IMG/VR virus record: IMGVR_UViG_3300042880_000288
Coordinates: 56,702 to 120,701 of that record
Source: a virus
Reading direction: 5' to 3' (one strand)
DNA: 64,000 nucleotides
Below the pieces are notes generated by a model. It had not been told where the DNA came from. It saw only the letters and a program-made list of their open reading frames with translations, and made no database searches. Of this stretch, positions 62,601-64,000 are shown piece after piece. The first letter of the stretch is position 1. Every line of letters begins with the position of its first letter. The position numbers were made by a program, and so were the translations under genes.

Positions 62601-64000
62601 ATGAAGCCTTTAAATTTAGATAACAGACCTTGTTCACCAATATCATCAAACTGCGTGGTATGGCAAGGACCTACATTAGATTGTATTGAGCTATGTAATG
62701 GAGATACTATATCTGATGTAGTAGCTAAAATGGCTGAAGAGTTGTGTACTATTTTAGATCAAATTGATGTAACAAACTATGATCTAACATGTCTTGGTAT
62801 AACTGCTTGTGGACCAAAAGATTTTAATGCTTTAATCCAATTACTTATAGATAAAATTTGTGATTCAAATGGTATTACACCAGGAACCACAAGAACTGAA
62901 TCAGCATGCCCTGGCTTAGATTGTATAGTATCTGTTGCACCTTGTTTTGTACAAAATGGACAAACCACAATGTCAGTTATAGATTATGTGCAAATGATTG
63001 CTACAAAGATTTGTAATCTTATAGATCAAATTGGAGATTTACAAGAGCAAATAAATAATCTAAATATAAGAGTTACTGTATTAGAAGAAGCTACACCACC
63101 TTCATTTACTGTACCATCATTAACTGTAGATTGTGATTTGGGTACTAGTTCAAATGGAATACCAGTAAATCCTTCTGCTTCAAGACCAATTGATGTTATA
63201 CTAGATGCTTTAATAAATGATAACTCAAGAGGCTATTGTATATATACAGCTACTCTAGGACCTGTTAGTGAATTACTTACTGCCATTTCAAGAAAATGTA
63301 TATTAGATAGTACAGATAGATTATCTGGTTCTGGTACATATGGATCAATATCCGGATGGGTTCCAGATGCAAGTTATGATACAGTTGCTGATGCAATCAA
63401 TAATATCTGGTTAGTATTATGTGACATATTTAGTTATGTTGGTTCAGTTAGTATTAATGTAGAAGATACAAATAGTATTGATCTTACAGTAACAGGAGGA
63501 GTAATTTCAGCAAATATAGTTGATACAGGTTGGGTTGATTTATTAGGATTTGGATTTATGGGTGGTAATAAACCTGAATGTAGAAGAATAGGAAATCAAA
63601 TTCATTTTAGAGGTACTGTTGTAGTACCCCTTCCTAATCCGGTTGCACCAACTACTGTTGCTTCATATACTAGTACTTCTTATAATTCTATTACAACTGC
63701 TCAAGTGTTTACTGGAGGAACTGATGGTTGTTTAATCAATACTAATGGTTCTATTACTTTCAATAACAATAATTCAGTAATACCAACTTCCGTATTAGAT
63801 ACGGGAACAAATTTAGATGGTACATATGTTAAACCTTCTATAATTGGAACAAGACAAATTAATTTAGATCCATCTTCATATGGTACCGCTTTATCTGGAG
63901 TTTTTAATATTGGAGTTTTCAGTGATAAAAGATTATATATTGGAGTATTAAAAGATCTTGAATATACAAGTACTGTTCAAAATCCTGCTCAGTTAGGTTC
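62601..64000 (+). CDS. Tail fibre protein, C-terminus cut by window edge
   Basis: Open frame from ATG at 62601 to the window end (466 codons visible). The N-terminus has CSPISSNCVVWQGPTLDCIE, LCNGDTISDVVAKMAEELC and repeated CxxL...LDQI blocks, a Cys-rich attachment domain that is common in large marine phages; a short coiled coil (LIDQIGDLQEQINNLNIRVT) follows, then Ser/Thr/Asn-rich beta sequence. Likely a trimeric fibre fixed to the cysteine-rich 1003-aa protein. Confidence 0.75.
   Translation, partial: MKPLNLDNRPCSPISSNCVVWQGPTLDCIELCNGDTISDVVAKMAEELCTILDQIDVTNYDLTCLGITACGPKDFNALIQLLIDKICDSNGITPGTTRTESACPGLDCIVSVAPCFVQNGQTTMSVIDYVQMIATKICNLIDQIGDLQEQINNLNIRVTVLEEATPPSFTVPSLTVDCDLGTSSNGIPVNPSASRPIDVILDALINDNSRGYCIYTATLGPVSELLTAISRKCILDSTDRLSGSGTYGSISGWVPDASYDTVADAINNIWLVLCDIFSYVGSVSINVEDTNSIDLTVTGGVISANIVDTGWVDLLGFGFMGGNKPECRRIGNQIHFRGTVVVPLPNPVAPTTVASYTSTSYNSITTAQVFTGGTDGCLINTNGSITFNNNNSVIPTSVLDTGTNLDGTYVKPSIIGTRQINLDPSSYGTALSGVFNIGVFSDKRLYIGVLKDLEYTSTVQNPAQLG

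Noticed and set aside
1-64000. Temperate lifestyle (integrase, repressor, attachment site)
   Set aside because: No integrase, recombinase or CI-like repressor was recognised in the window; the remainder of the genome is not visible.

Overview
The window is a continuous 64 kb piece of an AT-rich, tightly packed genome of a tailed double-stranded DNA phage. It has the family-B DNA polymerase, primase, DnaB helicase and uracil-DNA glycosylase of a phage replication module, and the terminase, portal, scaffold, major capsid protein order of a phage packaging and head module. The host is most likely in the Bacteroidota: intergenic regions carry TATATTTG boxes, one of them with TTTG 17 bases upstream, matching the TTTG / TAnnTTTG promoter of that phylum, and Shine-Dalgarno sequences are mostly absent in favour of A-rich leaders. 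The two opposed gene blocks, the replication gene set, an HU/IHF-like gene next to the terminase region and the large terminase and portal resemble crAss-like phages and the large podoviruses of marine flavobacteria. This placement is inference from gene content and order, and no giant virion RNA polymerase is visible in the window.

Layout. From 1 to 32.3 kb nearly all genes are on the minus strand: a DUF932-like gene (cut by the window edge), PolB, a RecB-family nuclease, a MoxR AAA ATPase with a metallopeptidase/vWA partner, small DUF6915 and DUF6878 proteins, a GIY-YIG nuclease, primase, a probable SSB, a Sak4-like ATPase, DnaB and Ung (0-16 kb). Next come small accessory genes with a radical-SAM (SplB-like) enzyme, small membrane proteins, an SF2 helicase and an HNH nuclease (16-24.4 kb), then short operons with an unusual tRNA-like RNA (24.4-27.8 kb). 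A DUF2828 Ro60-like vWA protein lies beside a 0.6 kb non-coding stretch dense in RNA structure (27.9-30.1 kb). The block ends in an array of seven one-gene transcription units, each with the same repeated leader and its own terminator (30.1-32.3 kb).

The strands diverge at a short GC-rich structured junction (32.3-32.5 kb). From there to the end all genes are on the plus strand: a HExxH protein and small metabolic or accessory genes (32.5-34.9 kb); virion fibre-like proteins (35-39.5 kb); a lysis cassette with amidase (39.7-41.5 kb); an HU-like protein, a second RecB-family nuclease, a possible small terminase, TerL, portal, scaffold and major capsid protein (41.6-52.4 kb); a run of eight very basic small proteins, several sharing a KKGG(T/A/S)(V/I)K tail (53.5-56 kb); then connector, ferritin-like, abundant virion, cysteine-rich tail and fibre proteins (56-64 kb, the last cut by the window edge).

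The most interesting candidate for an undescribed system is the Ro60-like DUF2828 protein together with three tandem, mutually similar RNA structures whose paired arms change in a compensating way, and a nearby tRNA-like RNA with a 37-base enlarged anticodon region. Together they could form a phage-encoded ribonucleoprotein comparable to bacterial Ro60/Y-RNA. Other candidates are the eight-copy leader array, four identical 21-bp start-codon leaders, and a 122-bp structured insert flanked by 15-bp direct repeats.
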